From: JBOEGW01 sp050633625
GTDB lineage: Bacteria > Pseudomonadota > Alphaproteobacteria > Rhodobacterales > Rhodobacteraceae
Length of the DNA stretch: 64,000 bases
Direction: 5' to 3'
NCBI GenBank assembly: GCA_050633625.1
Contig: JBOEGW010000012.1
Location: 35,113-99,112 of the forward strand
Shown: in pieces, positions 24,997-33,853 of the stretch
How positions within the stretch are numbered: the stretch's first letter is position 1
Layout of the letters: every line of letters starts with the position of its first letter
The notes under the pieces: model-generated
What the model was told of the DNA's origin: nothing
Databases searched by the model: none
Seen by the model: only the letters and a program-made list of their open reading frames with translations
Position numbers and translations under genes: made by a program

Positions 24997-25917
24997 CTCG
25001 AACTTCATGACCGGGATGCCGAGCTTTTTGGCCTTGTCGGCTAGGTTCTCCTGGATGCCGGTGCCCGGGAAGACGAGGACACCCACGGGGAGCACATCCA
25101 GCATCGCGTCGTTGCGCTTGAAGGGGGCGGCTTTGGCATGCTTGGTCCAATCGGGCTTGAAGGCCACCTGCGTCACGCCCCGGGCCTCGGCCCATTTGGC
25201 GGCGATGAGCTCTGCGCCCTTCGGGCTTCCCCCGTGCAGAAGGACCATGTCGGGATATTTGGTCCGGACCTGGTCGAGCTTTCCCCAGATAAGCCGGTGA
25301 TCGTTGAAGTCGGTCCCGCCGGTGAGGGCAATCTTGGGGCCTGCGGGCAACATCACCTCGGTTTCTGCGCGGCGCTTGGCGGCGAGGAAGTCGCGGCTGT
25401 CAATGAGCGCGGCGGTCATGTGCTGACGGTTCACCATCGAGCCCGTACGGGGGCGCCAGGACGATCCCGTGTGATGGACGAACTCGGTGGCGGCGTGATC
25501 GCGCATCATGTCCATGCAGTTGCGCCGTTCGATCAGTGTCAGGCCTTCGGCCGTCAGGCGCTCAAGCTCGGTGGATTTCACCTCGGAGCCGTCCTGCTCC
25601 CGCTGGAGGCGGCGCTGCACCTGCTCGTTCTCGTCGAGCGACCGCTCAATCCTCGCCGTGGCGCGGTGAAAGAGGTTGACCTGGCCCCAGAGCACCTCTT
25701 CGAGGTCGGGTTCCATGCGGGTGTCTTCCAGGGTCGCGACGAGGGCATCGAAAATGTCTGCGACGGCAACCGCAAGGCGCTGCCCATCGGGCATTGGGCG
25801 CGGATCGGGCTCATCAAAGGGGCGGTAGCCATAAAGCTGCAACTCGTCGAGCGCATGGGCGGTCTGGGATGCGGTGTGGGCGGGTTCATACGCATCGTCG
25901 TGGGTGTGGATCGTCAT
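24985..25917 (-). CDS. DUF2493 (SLOG-like) protein
   Basis: 310 residues from the ATG at 25917, which has GGAGGCAAGAACC upstream; the longer frame to 25971 lacks a site. The N-terminal half is helical (VNLFHRATARIERSLDE). The C-terminal 120 residues hold a Rossmann-type SLOG/YspA domain: KIALTGGTDFNDHRL, VLLHGGSPKGAE, GVLVFPGTGIQENLADKA. SLOG domains bind nucleotides or nucleic-acid ligands and are common in plasmid and defence contexts. Exact function unknown. Confidence 0.8.
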   Translation of the reverse strand: MTIHTHDDAYEPAHTASQTAHALDELQLYGYRPFDEPDPRPMPDGQRLAVAVADIFDALVATLEDTRMEPDLEEVLWGQVNLFHRATARIERSLDENEQVQRRLQREQDGSEVKSTELERLTAEGLTLIERRNCMDMMRDHAATEFVHHTGSSWRPRTGSMVNRQHMTAALIDSRDFLAAKRRAETEVMLPAGPKIALTGGTDFNDHRLIWGKLDQVRTKYPDMVLLHGGSPKGAELIAAKWAEARGVTQVAFKPDWTKHAKAAPFKRNDAMLDVLPVGVLVFPGTGIQENLADKAKKLGIPVMKFEKGA

Positions 25918-26040
25918 CGGTTCTTGCCTCCGGGCCTGTCTGGTCCGCGCGACAACCCGCGCGGCCTTCATGGGCAGCTCTGAGCCGTCATGGCGGACGC
26001 CCCTTCACCCCCTCTTCGGGGCCGAAACGCATGTGGAGGA

Positions 26041-26120
26041 GGGCGGCAGGCAAGCTATTTGTTTCGCGATGCAAAGCGGGGGGCTCGTCCCCCGCGGCGG
26101 AAATAGCTTGCCTGCCGCCC
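26041..26120. repeat. Perfect 20-bp inverted repeat with internal hairpin
   Basis: Arm 1 at 26041-26060 (GGGCGGCAGGCAAGCTATTT) is exactly complementary to arm 2 at 26101-26120. The 40-base loop contains a second 7-bp hairpin, GCGGGGG (26076-26082) and CCCCCGC (26089-26095). It lies in the 370-base gap between the Toprim and DUF2493 genes, with no U-run on either strand. A cruciform-forming or single-strand-folding site is likely; purpose unknown. Confidence 0.75.
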
Positions 26121-26287
26121 TTGATGGGGCGACCCCTTTGACGGCCGCCTGCCCATCTCTTGAAGGCCGCTCGGGTGACGGGTGGATGAGATTTACCCGG
26201 GAAGAGGCAAAGGGGACGATCAACACCCGCGATAGGGATACATGACCCTGCCCCCGCTATCCTGGACCGCCCCCTGCGCGATGCTGC

Positions 26288-27319
26288 TCAGCCTGACAGG
26301 CGCTGCCGATCCTCAAGCCCGATCTGCCCTGCCAGATGCTGGCGCAGCGCCTCTTTGCCGGTCGCCCGGAGATCATCGTTGAAATCCCCGAGTTGTGGCT
26401 CGAGCACATGGCACCCAATCCCGACCTCTGTGGCTCTGGCGATCAACCTCTCTGCCGCGCGTTGCCCGGCCGGATCGCGGTCGATCGCGATGTAGAGTCG
26501 CTGCAATCCCTCTGGCAGCAGGACGGCCCCGAGGTGACCCGACGACAGCGCCGCCCAGACGGGAAGGCCGGAGGCCGCCTCGGACAGGGACAGCATGGTC
26601 TCGATGCCCTCGCCGATCACGAGGATGTCATCATGCGGGGTCAGCCTGACGGCATTGCCGAGGAGGTGACCCATGGCACGCCGCTGCGTCTCGACAGCCG
26701 CCTTCCCCTGTCCGTCAGGCGCCAACCAGGTGCGATGCACGCCCTGCAAGGCCCCTGCCCCATCGGTGACAGCCGCGATCAGCGCCGGTCTTGGGAGGCT
26801 CCGGGTCTGCCCCTCATCCCGATGCCAGCACTTCGGGTGGAAGCGCAGCGCGCTCATCGTGCCGCCTTGGGTGATGCCTCGGGAGCGGAGGTAGGTGTCG
26901 GCAAGCGTGCCTGCGACCGGCTCCGAGGCTGCAAACAATCGCGCCGCCGCCGCTGGCGTGCCACCGGGGGCTTTGGCCTTCTTCGGCACTGGCGTATTCG
27001 GGAGGGCCGGCTGGGGACGGCCCAGATGCGCCCGGGCCTCGGCCAGAAGATCGGGAAAGCGCGAGATCCCGGTTCGCTCGCGGATGATGTCGAGGAGATC
27101 GCCATGCAGTCCGACAGCCGCATCCTGCCATTTGCCACGGGCTCCCGGTCCTGATGTGGGTCCAGACAGCCGCACGAAGAGCGACCGGCCGGGGTTGTTC
27201 TGCAGGTCGCCCACGATCCAGTAGGACCCTTCCCGCCGTCCGGCGGGAAGGTAGGCGCGACACACGCTCTCTGCATTCTCCGCCAGAGCGCGGATCACAT
27301 CTTCGGTCTCGGAATACAT
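26288..27319 (-). CDS. Toprim-domain primase-like protein
   Basis: 343 residues. N-terminal region with CRAYLPAGRREGSYWIVGDL and GRSLFVRLSG, a central zinc-free linker, then a Toprim domain: DDILVIGEGIETMLSLSEA (Glu motif) and RLYIAIDRDPAGQRAAERL (DxD motif). The family (DUF7146/Toprim) occurs next to large helicase-methylase proteins on plasmids and prophages. It starts three bases after the stop of the helicase gene, so the two are one operon. Confidence 0.8.
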   Translation of the reverse strand: MYSETEDVIRALAENAESVCRAYLPAGRREGSYWIVGDLQNNPGRSLFVRLSGPTSGPGARGKWQDAAVGLHGDLLDIIRERTGISRFPDLLAEARAHLGRPQPALPNTPVPKKAKAPGGTPAAAARLFAASEPVAGTLADTYLRSRGITQGGTMSALRFHPKCWHRDEGQTRSLPRPALIAAVTDGAGALQGVHRTWLAPDGQGKAAVETQRRAMGHLLGNAVRLTPHDDILVIGEGIETMLSLSEAASGLPVWAALSSGHLGAVLLPEGLQRLYIAIDRDPAGQRAAERLIARATEVGIGCHVLEPQLGDFNDDLRATGKEALRQHLAGQIGLEDRQRLSG

Positions 27320-27322
27320 GGC

Positions 27323-30300
27323 TCAGCACCCTCCACGCACATGTAGTCCTGTCACGGGACAACGTGCAAGCAGACGATCAAGCACTGCGATGCCGCTGGA
27401 GTCTGCTGGGCAGAAGAGCCGCAGCTTCCAGGCGATGATCTCCGAGAAGAACCCATCTGCCTTCAGCCGGTCCTTGGCGGCACCCAAAAAGCCCGACAGT
27501 TCGATCCGGTTCACCCCCATGACGCGGGACCGGTGCAACTCCATCCCCTCGGCCAGCCCCACCACGGTCTTGCCCTCCAGAACGAGGGCATGAACCTGTG
27601 CGGCTGTCAGCTGCGGCGCGTCAGCGGCCAGCGTGGTCGCGACCCAAGACGGCGAGACGCGGCGACCGATGATGCGCTGACCATCGTCGGTTTGTAGCCG
27701 GTAGACGCGGGTCTCGTCCTGCGGCAGTTGCTTCCAGATCGGCAGCAGCAGCCCCGCCACGATGTGCACCGTGGTTTCCGTGAATTCCGGCACCTCGGCC
27801 AGTTCCGCGGTCCAGGCGGCGGCGAAGACTGCGCGGTCGGCTTCGAGCCAGTGGGTGTCCTCCATCATCCGGGCCGGAACCGTGCTGGCCTCCGTTGGCC
27901 GGATCAGCCTCAGCCGCGGTTCGATGGTGCCGTCGTCCAGCATCAAGCTGGTCGCGGGCACCTGCACGGCAGCCCTGTTTGAGCGGCGGTTAACTAGCAA
28001 ACGCGCCTTCGGATCGTCCAGCCAGTCGAGCGCATCAGCGAGCGCGGTCGGCGTGTTGCGCTGCTTTTGCGCGATGGTCAGGAGCTGGGTTTCTGCGCCG
28101 GAGCCGGGATGGGTGTAGATCACCCGTGCGTCCGTCACCTGAAAGCTCTCGGCGCGCAGCGTCTCGAGCCCGAGGTCGTAGACCCCGGCAGCGATAGCGC
28201 CCTCGATTCGCTGGTCGAGGAGTTCCTCGAAGACCGAGAACAGCACGGCCTGCATGTCGATCGTCAGCGCCAGCAGGCGATTGAGGAAAGTCGTGATCGG
28301 GGGCAGATCGTCTTTGAGGCCGTTGTCATCGGTCAGGCTGAGACCGGTGGCATCCTCGAATTCCCCAAGCGAGCAGCCCGCAACATCACCGCGATAGATG
28401 CGGCGGTAGAGCTGACGTAGCGCGTCGCGGGCATAAAGGCTCTCGAGATTGTCCTCGGGCCGGAACAGCCCCTGCCCTCCGGTCTGACGTTGGCCGCGCG
28501 TGATGGCACCCAGCGTGTCGAGGCGGCGCGCGATGGTCGAGAGGAACCGCTTTTCTGCTTTCACATCCGTGGCCACCGGCCGGAAGAGCGGCGGTTGCGC
28601 CTGATTGGTACGGTTGGTGCGGCCCAAGCCCTGGATTGCCGCGTCTGCTTTCCAGCCCGGTTCCAGGAGGTAGTGGACCCGCAGGCGCTGGTTTTTCGCG
28701 CCGAGATCGGCGTGATAGCTGCGCCCGGTGCCGCCGGCATCCGAGAAGATCAGGATGCGCTTTTGGTCATCCATGAAGGCGGCGGTTTCCGCGAGATTGG
28801 CAGACCCCGCCCGGCTTTCGACCACAAGGCGCGCGGCAGCACCCTCGCCCTTCCTCACAATGCGGCGCGAGCGTCCCGTCACTTCCGCCACCAGATCGGT
28901 GCCGAAGCGCTGGACGATTTGATCCAGCGCCCCGGGCACGGGTGGCAGCGAGGCCAGATGCTCGATCAGCGCGTCGCGCCTGCGCGCAGCTTCGCGACAT
29001 TCCACCGGCTGGCCGTCGCGCGTGACGGGCCGCGAGGAGAGGTTGCCTTCGCTATCGGTGAACGGCTCATAGAGCTGCACCGGGAAGGAGTACTGCAGAT
29101 AATCCAGGCAAGCCTCTCTTGGCGTGATATCCACCCGCACATCGGTCCACTCGTCTGTGGGGGTATCCGACAGGCGGCGCTCCATCAGCGCCTCGCCTGT
29201 CGAGACGATCTGGATGACGGCCGCGTGGCCCGCGGCGAGATCGGCGTCGATGGCAGCGATCAGGGTTGGGGTTTTCATCGAGGTGAGCAGATGGCCGAAG
29301 AAGCGCTGCTTGGCAGACTCGAAAGCCGAGCGCGCGGCGGATTTGGCCTGCCGGTTCAGCGTGCCACTGTCGCCCGTGATGTTGGCGGCCTCCATCGCCG
29401 CCGCAAGGTTATTGTGGATGATGGCGAAGGCCCCGGCATAGGCATCATAGATGCCGCGCTGCTCAGGCGTCAGCGCATGAACCAGCATCTCGTATTCGAC
29501 GCCGTCATAGGAGAGCGACCGGGCAGTATAGAGGCCAAGGGACCGCAGGTCGCGCGCGAGGACCTCCATCGCGGCAACGCCGCCCGCCTCAATCGCTTGC
29601 ACGAATTCCGCGCGCGTCGCGAACGGGAAATCCTCGCCGCCCCAAAGACCGAGGCGCTGCGCATAGGCGAGGTTGTGCACCGTCGTTGCACTGGTGGCCG
29701 AGACATAGACCACGCGGGCATTGGGCAGCTTGTGCTGGAGACGCAGACCCGCCCTGCCCTGCTGCGAGGCCGTGACATCGCCGCGCTCACCCTTGCTGCC
29801 GGCGGCATTTGCCATGGCGTGGCTTTCGTCGAACAAGATCACACCGTCGAAATCCGCCCCCAGCCAGTCGACGATCTGGTCGACGCGGGATTTCCTGGCC
29901 CCGCGCTCCTCTGAGCGCAGCGTTGCATAGGTGGTGAACAGGATGCCCTCGGTCAGCGGGATATCCTTGTCTTGCGCAAAGCGCGACAGCGGCGTCACCA
30001 GCAAGCGTTCCTGCCCGAGTGCGGACCAGTCGCGCTGCGCATCTTCCAGCAGCTTGTCGCTCTTCGAGATCCAGAGCGCCTTGCGCCGACCCTGAGCCCA
30101 GTTGTCGAGCACAATCCCGGCCGACTGGCGGCCCTTGCCCGCCCCGGTGCCGTCGCCAAGGAAGAAGCCGCGGCGGAAACGGACGGCGTCAGCGGCATCG
30201 TCCGGCGCGGCCGAGACCATGTCGCCGGTTTCATCGACAGTCCAAGACCCGGCAAGATACGCGCCATGCGCCTCGCCCGCGTAGATCACCGTCTCGAGCT

Positions 30301-31702
30301 GCGCGTCGGACAAAAGACCGTCGCGCAGGACGGCGGGGGGCAGCTTAGGGCGATAGGTCGGTTTCGGGGGCGCGACTGAGGCCATGGCGGCAGATTGCAC
30401 CAGCTTGGTCGGGTGCGGTGCCGCTCCGGGGACGTCGATCGCCTGCAGGCGGAAGGTCTCATAAATAGCATCCGACAGGCGCGCGCTGGCCCCGTCCTCG
30501 GTTGCATCGCGCAGGGTATAGGCGAGGTCTGCGGCCTCGATCTGTGGAACGATGTTGGTGGCGGGTGTTGCAGGCGTGGCGCGCGACGAGCTGATGCCTG
30601 TGCGCGTGGTGCGGGCAGGATTTCCCGGGAAGGGGGAAGTGGGGCCCTGCCCGGCTGGTGCGACCTGCGCCAGCGCAAGGCGCGGGGGGACATGGGTAGT
30701 GATCAGCGACAGCAGGCTGGCGACATCAGGCGATATCGGGCGCGCCAGATCGGCTGTGATGCCGCCCGCCTCGCCACCGAGGCATTTGTCGAAGACCGAA
30801 ATCCGCGTCTCGAAGCTGGTGCCATGCTTGGCGAAGGCGGCACCGGACACCGCACCCGTAAAGAGCAGATGCGCGGTCTCGGTCAGACACGCGAAGGTTT
30901 CCGCGCAGGCGGGCGCATCGGGCGCAAAACCCGCACCGGTGATGGCGACCAGCCGTCCGCCGGGGACCAGGCGCGCGAGCGCAGAGCGCAGATGCCGGGC
31001 TGTCGCCTCGGTGGTGCGGGTGTCGACATTGGCCACCGCCGAGAATGGCGGGTTCATCAGAATGACGCTCGGGCGCAGCACCGCGTCGAGATGATCGTCG
31101 ATCTGCGCCGCGTCAAAGCCCGTGACCGGCCGGCCCGGAAACAAGCGACGGAGGAGATCAGCGCGGGTGTCGGCAAGCTCGTTCAGCGCGAGGCTGCCGC
31201 CCGCGATTTCCGCGAGGACCGCCAGAAGGCCCGTCCCAGCCGATGGCTCCAGCACCAAATCGCGCGCGGTGATCTGTGCTGCAGCCATTGCGGCCAGCCC
31301 CATGGGCAGCGGCGTCGAGAACTGCTGGAACCGCTCCATCTCCTCGGACCGCCGCGTATGGGTCGGCAAAAGGCCGGACACCTTGGCAAGGATCGGCAGC
31401 AGCGCTGCGGGCGAGCCCGCCCGCGCCAACAGCGCGCGGCCGAATTTCCGCAGGAACAGGACCAGTGCTGCCTCGCCTGCTTCATAGGCCAGTTTCCAGT
31501 CCCAGGCGCCGGTCGCATCAGAGGCGCCAAAGACGCGCTCCATCTCAACGCGCAGGCGAAGCGCGTCGATCTGGAAACCCTGCGCCAGATCGGGCTGCAG
31601 CGCTTCGGCCACGCTCAAGATCGCAGCGGCCGTATCGGGGGATGGGATAGGGACAACAGGCGCAAGCGCGCGCTCGGTCGCAAAATGGGCGAGATGGGTC
31701 AT
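27323..31702 (-). CDS. Fusion of DNA methylase and strawberry-notch-type helicase
   Basis: 1459 residues. Methylase part (about 1-330): SAM motif DLVLEPSAGTGLLAVLAEIAGG (in part LEPSAGTGLLAVLA) near 155 and N6-adenine-type motif ILMNPPFS near 215. Helicase part (about 450-1200): Walker A FLGDGTGAGKGRQS near 510, DEAD-like ILFDESHAM, motif III VSATSAT, and motif VI GLGRTNRTNQAQ, followed by the strawberry-notch C-terminal domain. Such proteins are frequent on conjugative plasmids and phages and may modify or protect incoming DNA. GGAG lies 8 bases before the ATG. The upstream region 31703-31796 carries a structured leader. Confidence 0.88.
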   Translation of the reverse strand: MTHLAHFATERALAPVVPIPSPDTAAAILSVAEALQPDLAQGFQIDALRLRVEMERVFGASDATGAWDWKLAYEAGEAALVLFLRKFGRALLARAGSPAALLPILAKVSGLLPTHTRRSEEMERFQQFSTPLPMGLAAMAAAQITARDLVLEPSAGTGLLAVLAEIAGGSLALNELADTRADLLRRLFPGRPVTGFDAAQIDDHLDAVLRPSVILMNPPFSAVANVDTRTTEATARHLRSALARLVPGGRLVAITGAGFAPDAPACAETFACLTETAHLLFTGAVSGAAFAKHGTSFETRISVFDKCLGGEAGGITADLARPISPDVASLLSLITTHVPPRLALAQVAPAGQGPTSPFPGNPARTTRTGISSSRATPATPATNIVPQIEAADLAYTLRDATEDGASARLSDAIYETFRLQAIDVPGAAPHPTKLVQSAAMASVAPPKPTYRPKLPPAVLRDGLLSDAQLETVIYAGEAHGAYLAGSWTVDETGDMVSAAPDDAADAVRFRRGFFLGDGTGAGKGRQSAGIVLDNWAQGRRKALWISKSDKLLEDAQRDWSALGQERLLVTPLSRFAQDKDIPLTEGILFTTYATLRSEERGARKSRVDQIVDWLGADFDGVILFDESHAMANAAGSKGERGDVTASQQGRAGLRLQHKLPNARVVYVSATSATTVHNLAYAQRLGLWGGEDFPFATRAEFVQAIEAGGVAAMEVLARDLRSLGLYTARSLSYDGVEYEMLVHALTPEQRGIYDAYAGAFAIIHNNLAAAMEAANITGDSGTLNRQAKSAARSAFESAKQRFFGHLLTSMKTPTLIAAIDADLAAGHAAVIQIVSTGEALMERRLSDTPTDEWTDVRVDITPREACLDYLQYSFPVQLYEPFTDSEGNLSSRPVTRDGQPVECREAARRRDALIEHLASLPPVPGALDQIVQRFGTDLVAEVTGRSRRIVRKGEGAAARLVVESRAGSANLAETAAFMDDQKRILIFSDAGGTGRSYHADLGAKNQRLRVHYLLEPGWKADAAIQGLGRTNRTNQAQPPLFRPVATDVKAEKRFLSTIARRLDTLGAITRGQRQTGGQGLFRPEDNLESLYARDALRQLYRRIYRGDVAGCSLGEFEDATGLSLTDDNGLKDDLPPITTFLNRLLALTIDMQAVLFSVFEELLDQRIEGAIAAGVYDLGLETLRAESFQVTDARVIYTHPGSGAETQLLTIAQKQRNTPTALADALDWLDDPKARLLVNRRSNRAAVQVPATSLMLDDGTIEPRLRLIRPTEASTVPARMMEDTHWLEADRAVFAAAWTAELAEVPEFTETTVHIVAGLLLPIWKQLPQDETRVYRLQTDDGQRIIGRRVSPSWVATTLAADAPQLTAAQVHALVLEGKTVVGLAEGMELHRSRVMGVNRIELSGFLGAAKDRLKADGFFSEIIAWKLRLFCPADSSGIAVLDRLLARCPVTGLHVRGGC

Positions 31703-31796
31703 CGGGAAACTCCGGAATGAGGGACAGGATCAGGCCCGGACACCCTCTTTCGGGCACCCTCAGGCCTGACATCCCCCGGCCCTCCTCTTCCTCTCA
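31703..31796 (-). promoter_or_regulatory. Structured leader of the methylase-helicase gene (leader family, weaker member)
   Basis: Begins with GAGAGGAAGAGGAGG, matching the 5' box of the leaders at 38646 and 49390, and folds with a 7-bp stem, TCAGGCC paired with GGCCTGA (plus-strand 31730-31736 and 31763-31769). It lacks the GGGAGAGTGG box of the clear members, so membership is tentative. Confidence 0.45.
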
Positions 31797-31877
31797 AACC
31801 CCATGATTTCCGCAGGTGGCTTGATTTTGTTCCTGTTATGTTCTATTTTGAAACCAAGCTAAGAAGGGAGATCCCCG

Positions 31878-32171
31878 ATGGAAAGCACCACTTACGTCCT
31901 GCCCGCGACGCCAAAGCAGATCGCCTATGCGCGCGCTCTGGCCCTGCGCAACCAGACGCTTCTGCCGTGGGAGGTTCAGCAAGATCGGCGCTCCTTGAGC
32001 GCCTGGATCGACGCGCAGGCCAAGCTGAAGCCGGGCACGCAGGACAGCCGCCCGACATCAAAGCAGGTCGCCTTCGCCGAGCGTCTCGCCCGGATCAAAC
32101 GCCGCGCCGTGCCGGATGAGTGTTTCCGCGACAAGGGGCTGATGTCGAAGTGGATTGATGGGAACAAGTGA
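31878..32171 (+). CDS. Small basic hypothetical protein (97 aa)
   Basis: MESTTYVLPATPKQIAYARAL with a ribosome site (AGAAGGGAG) 7 bases upstream. Contains an internal duplication: TPKQIAYARALALRNQ near residue 11 and TSKQVAFAERLARIKR near residue 60, each followed by a W-I-D motif (SAWIDAQ; SKWIDGN). So it is two copies of a roughly 45-residue unit. No function known. Stands alone, divergent from the methylase-helicase gene. Confidence 0.65.
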   Translation: MESTTYVLPATPKQIAYARALALRNQTLLPWEVQQDRRSLSAWIDAQAKLKPGTQDSRPTSKQVAFAERLARIKRRAVPDECFRDKGLMSKWIDGNK

Positions 32172-32185
32172 GCACGGCACCGGCT

Positions 32186-32205
32186 AGCTCCGGCCTTCCG
32201 GAGCT
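32186..32205 (+). terminator. Hairpin after the 97-aa gene
   Basis: AGCTCCGG, CCTT loop, CCGGAGCT, 15 bases after the stop codon; followed by only a short T-containing stretch. Plausible terminator. Confidence 0.55.
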
Positions 32206-32695
32206 TCTGCCATACCGTGGCTTGGCAAACCGAGCGTAGTTGCCAACCTATAGATTGGCAGATTTGCCCTTCGGGACATCAGCCTCGGTCAAGCTCCTGT
32301 CCGAAGGACCAAGGTCTGGTCGCGGCGGCAGACTGGGAGGTACACCGCTGAGACCTTCGGCAACCACTGCAAGTCGTTGCCGTCTTTCGACCCAGCGTCT
32401 TCAGATCTCCCTTCACGTGGGGCTAGTCCATCAATTCTTTGGAAATGGTGATATTGGAGCGTCCATAACGCTGGAAAAGCAACCCCATCGAAGAAAACTA
32501 TAGTGGTCTCTTGGGGCAAAGACGTCGCCTTCCTCAGCGCGTCTATAGGAAGCCCAGAAGACCGGCGGACTCAGTCCAAAGCCTCAAAGAACAACTGATG
32601 GTCACATGACTTCAAGTGCGTGACGTCCAGCCTGTTGCCGTTTGCCGGTTTCATGTCTTCGGACCCCGCCAAAAAAGCGCTTGCGCCGCAAGGCG
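32206..32695. other. Noncoding gap
   Basis: About 490 bases between the 97-residue gene and the RES toxin gene. Short frames occur on both strands but none has a ribosome site or a recognisable product. No repeats or hairpins of note. Confidence 0.35.
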
Positions 32696-33397
32696 TCAGC
32701 CGACGGCCGTAAGCGAGTAGTGCGGTGTCCCATCCCAAACAAGATCCCAAGACGCGCCCGGCCGGACGTTCTGGATGGCGTGGGGCTCGAAGCAGACGAG
32801 GCAATTCCCGCCCGGCGCGGGAGCCCGAACTGAGGGGTAGATCAGGCCCCGCGATCCAGCCCGGCGAAGATGTTGGGCCAGGCTTTGGCCCTCGGGATAT
32901 CCGACAGCCGGATCGGGATGCAGCGCTGGGTGTTCCGGCTCATCGGTCAGATCATCGAAGATCCCGATGAAATCCGCCAACAATTCCACATAGCGAGCGC
33001 TGTCATGGAAGCTCCCGGTAAAGCCGAGTTCACGGGTGCGGTGCCAGGCCACTTCGCTGACAGAAACCATCACCTCCCACGCGCAGTACCAGGCGCCACG
33101 ATCTTCGGTGTTGAAGCGGTTCCCGCCGGCGCGGGTATAGGTGAAGGCGGCGTTGACATGACTGTCGCCGTAAATGCGCAGATCGCGGCTGCGCCGCTGC
33201 CAGGCAAGCTCGCGCGGGTCCAGATGGGGATTGCGGCCACGTTCGGCAAGAAGGCGGCCGCTGGTCAGGCCCTCGATCTCTGCGAGGATCTCCATCTCGT
33301 CATCGGTATCGACGAGACCGCGCAGGGATGGCGGCTTGTGGTAGGTGGCGGGCAGTAGACGAACGAGACCGCGATCGGAAATCTCGGTCTGCTTCAT
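32696..33397 (-). CDS. RES-domain toxin
   Basis: 233 residues. Contains the RES signature: RIYGDSHVNAAFTYTRAGGNRFN, WYCAWEVMVSVSEVAWHR (Arg, Tyr, Glu active residues), and RGLIYPSVRAPAPGGNCLVCF. RES toxins degrade NAD+ and are neutralised by an Xre/MbcA-type antitoxin. The gene overlaps the antitoxin by ATGA in the standard antitoxin-toxin order. Acts in plasmid maintenance, possibly anti-phage. Confidence 0.88.
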   Translation of the reverse strand: MKQTEISDRGLVRLLPATYHKPPSLRGLVDTDDEMEILAEIEGLTSGRLLAERGRNPHLDPRELAWQRRSRDLRIYGDSHVNAAFTYTRAGGNRFNTEDRGAWYCAWEVMVSVSEVAWHRTRELGFTGSFHDSARYVELLADFIGIFDDLTDEPEHPALHPDPAVGYPEGQSLAQHLRRAGSRGLIYPSVRAPAPGGNCLVCFEPHAIQNVRPGASWDLVWDGTPHYSLTAVG

Positions 33398-33783
33398 GCC
33401 CCACCACGCAGCGCATCCAGATAGGTCCGAACCGCGAGAATTTGCGGCAAGCCGCCGTCGATCGCCGTGTCAACCGGACGGCTGCCCCCAAAGAGCGGCC
33501 CCGTGTTCGGCCGGGTGAACCAGCTTCGCGCGAGCGGCTCGGAGAAATAGAGTTCGAGCGATTTGTAGATGCCGATCACCGCACTGAGCCGCAGCAGTTG
33601 ATCCTTGGTCAGTTCCCCCGTGAAATCCGGCTTCTTGGCACGCTTCCACGTGCTCACCGTCATATCGGCAAGGCCAGCCGCTTCGTTCAGGTTAAGGCCC
33701 CAAGCATCGACCACGCGCGCATAGGCCTTCAACGCGACGGCGTTGATCTGTGCGGGTTCCCGGATTTTCTCTGCGACGTACAT
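33394..33783 (-). CDS. Xre/MbcA/ParS-type antitoxin
   Basis: 129 residues from the ATG at 33783, which has GGAGG 5 bases upstream; an ATG at 33795 lacks a site. N-terminal helix-turn-helix (AAGLADMTVSTWKRA) and C-terminal MbcA/ParS-type domain (FSEPLARSWFTRPNTGPLFGG; PVDTAIDGGLPQILAVRTYLD). Neutralises the RES toxin and represses the operon. Confidence 0.85.
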   Translation of the reverse strand: MYVAEKIREPAQINAVALKAYARVVDAWGLNLNEAAGLADMTVSTWKRAKKPDFTGELTKDQLLRLSAVIGIYKSLELYFSEPLARSWFTRPNTGPLFGGSRPVDTAIDGGLPQILAVRTYLDALRGGA

Positions 33784-33807
33784 GGCGTCCTCCATTGGCC
33801 TGAATAT

Positions 33808-33839
33808 AGATCATATGGCCTCATTGTAAAGATCAAATG
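33808..33839 (-). promoter_or_regulatory. Antitoxin operator-like direct repeats
   Basis: AGATCATATG (33808-33817) and AGATCAAATG (33830-33839), 22 bases apart, in the AT-rich promoter gap just upstream of the antitoxin gene. Placement and two-turn spacing fit binding sites for the Xre-type antitoxin. Confidence 0.5.
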
Positions 33840-33853
33840 AACTTCCCGCGCTC

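Noticed and set aside
28490..29914. Long plus-strand frames (up to 474 codons) within 28-31 kb
   Set aside because: Antisense to the methylase-helicase gene. Composition is typical of GC-rich shadow frames (Arg/Gly/His-rich), with no motifs and no ribosome sites.
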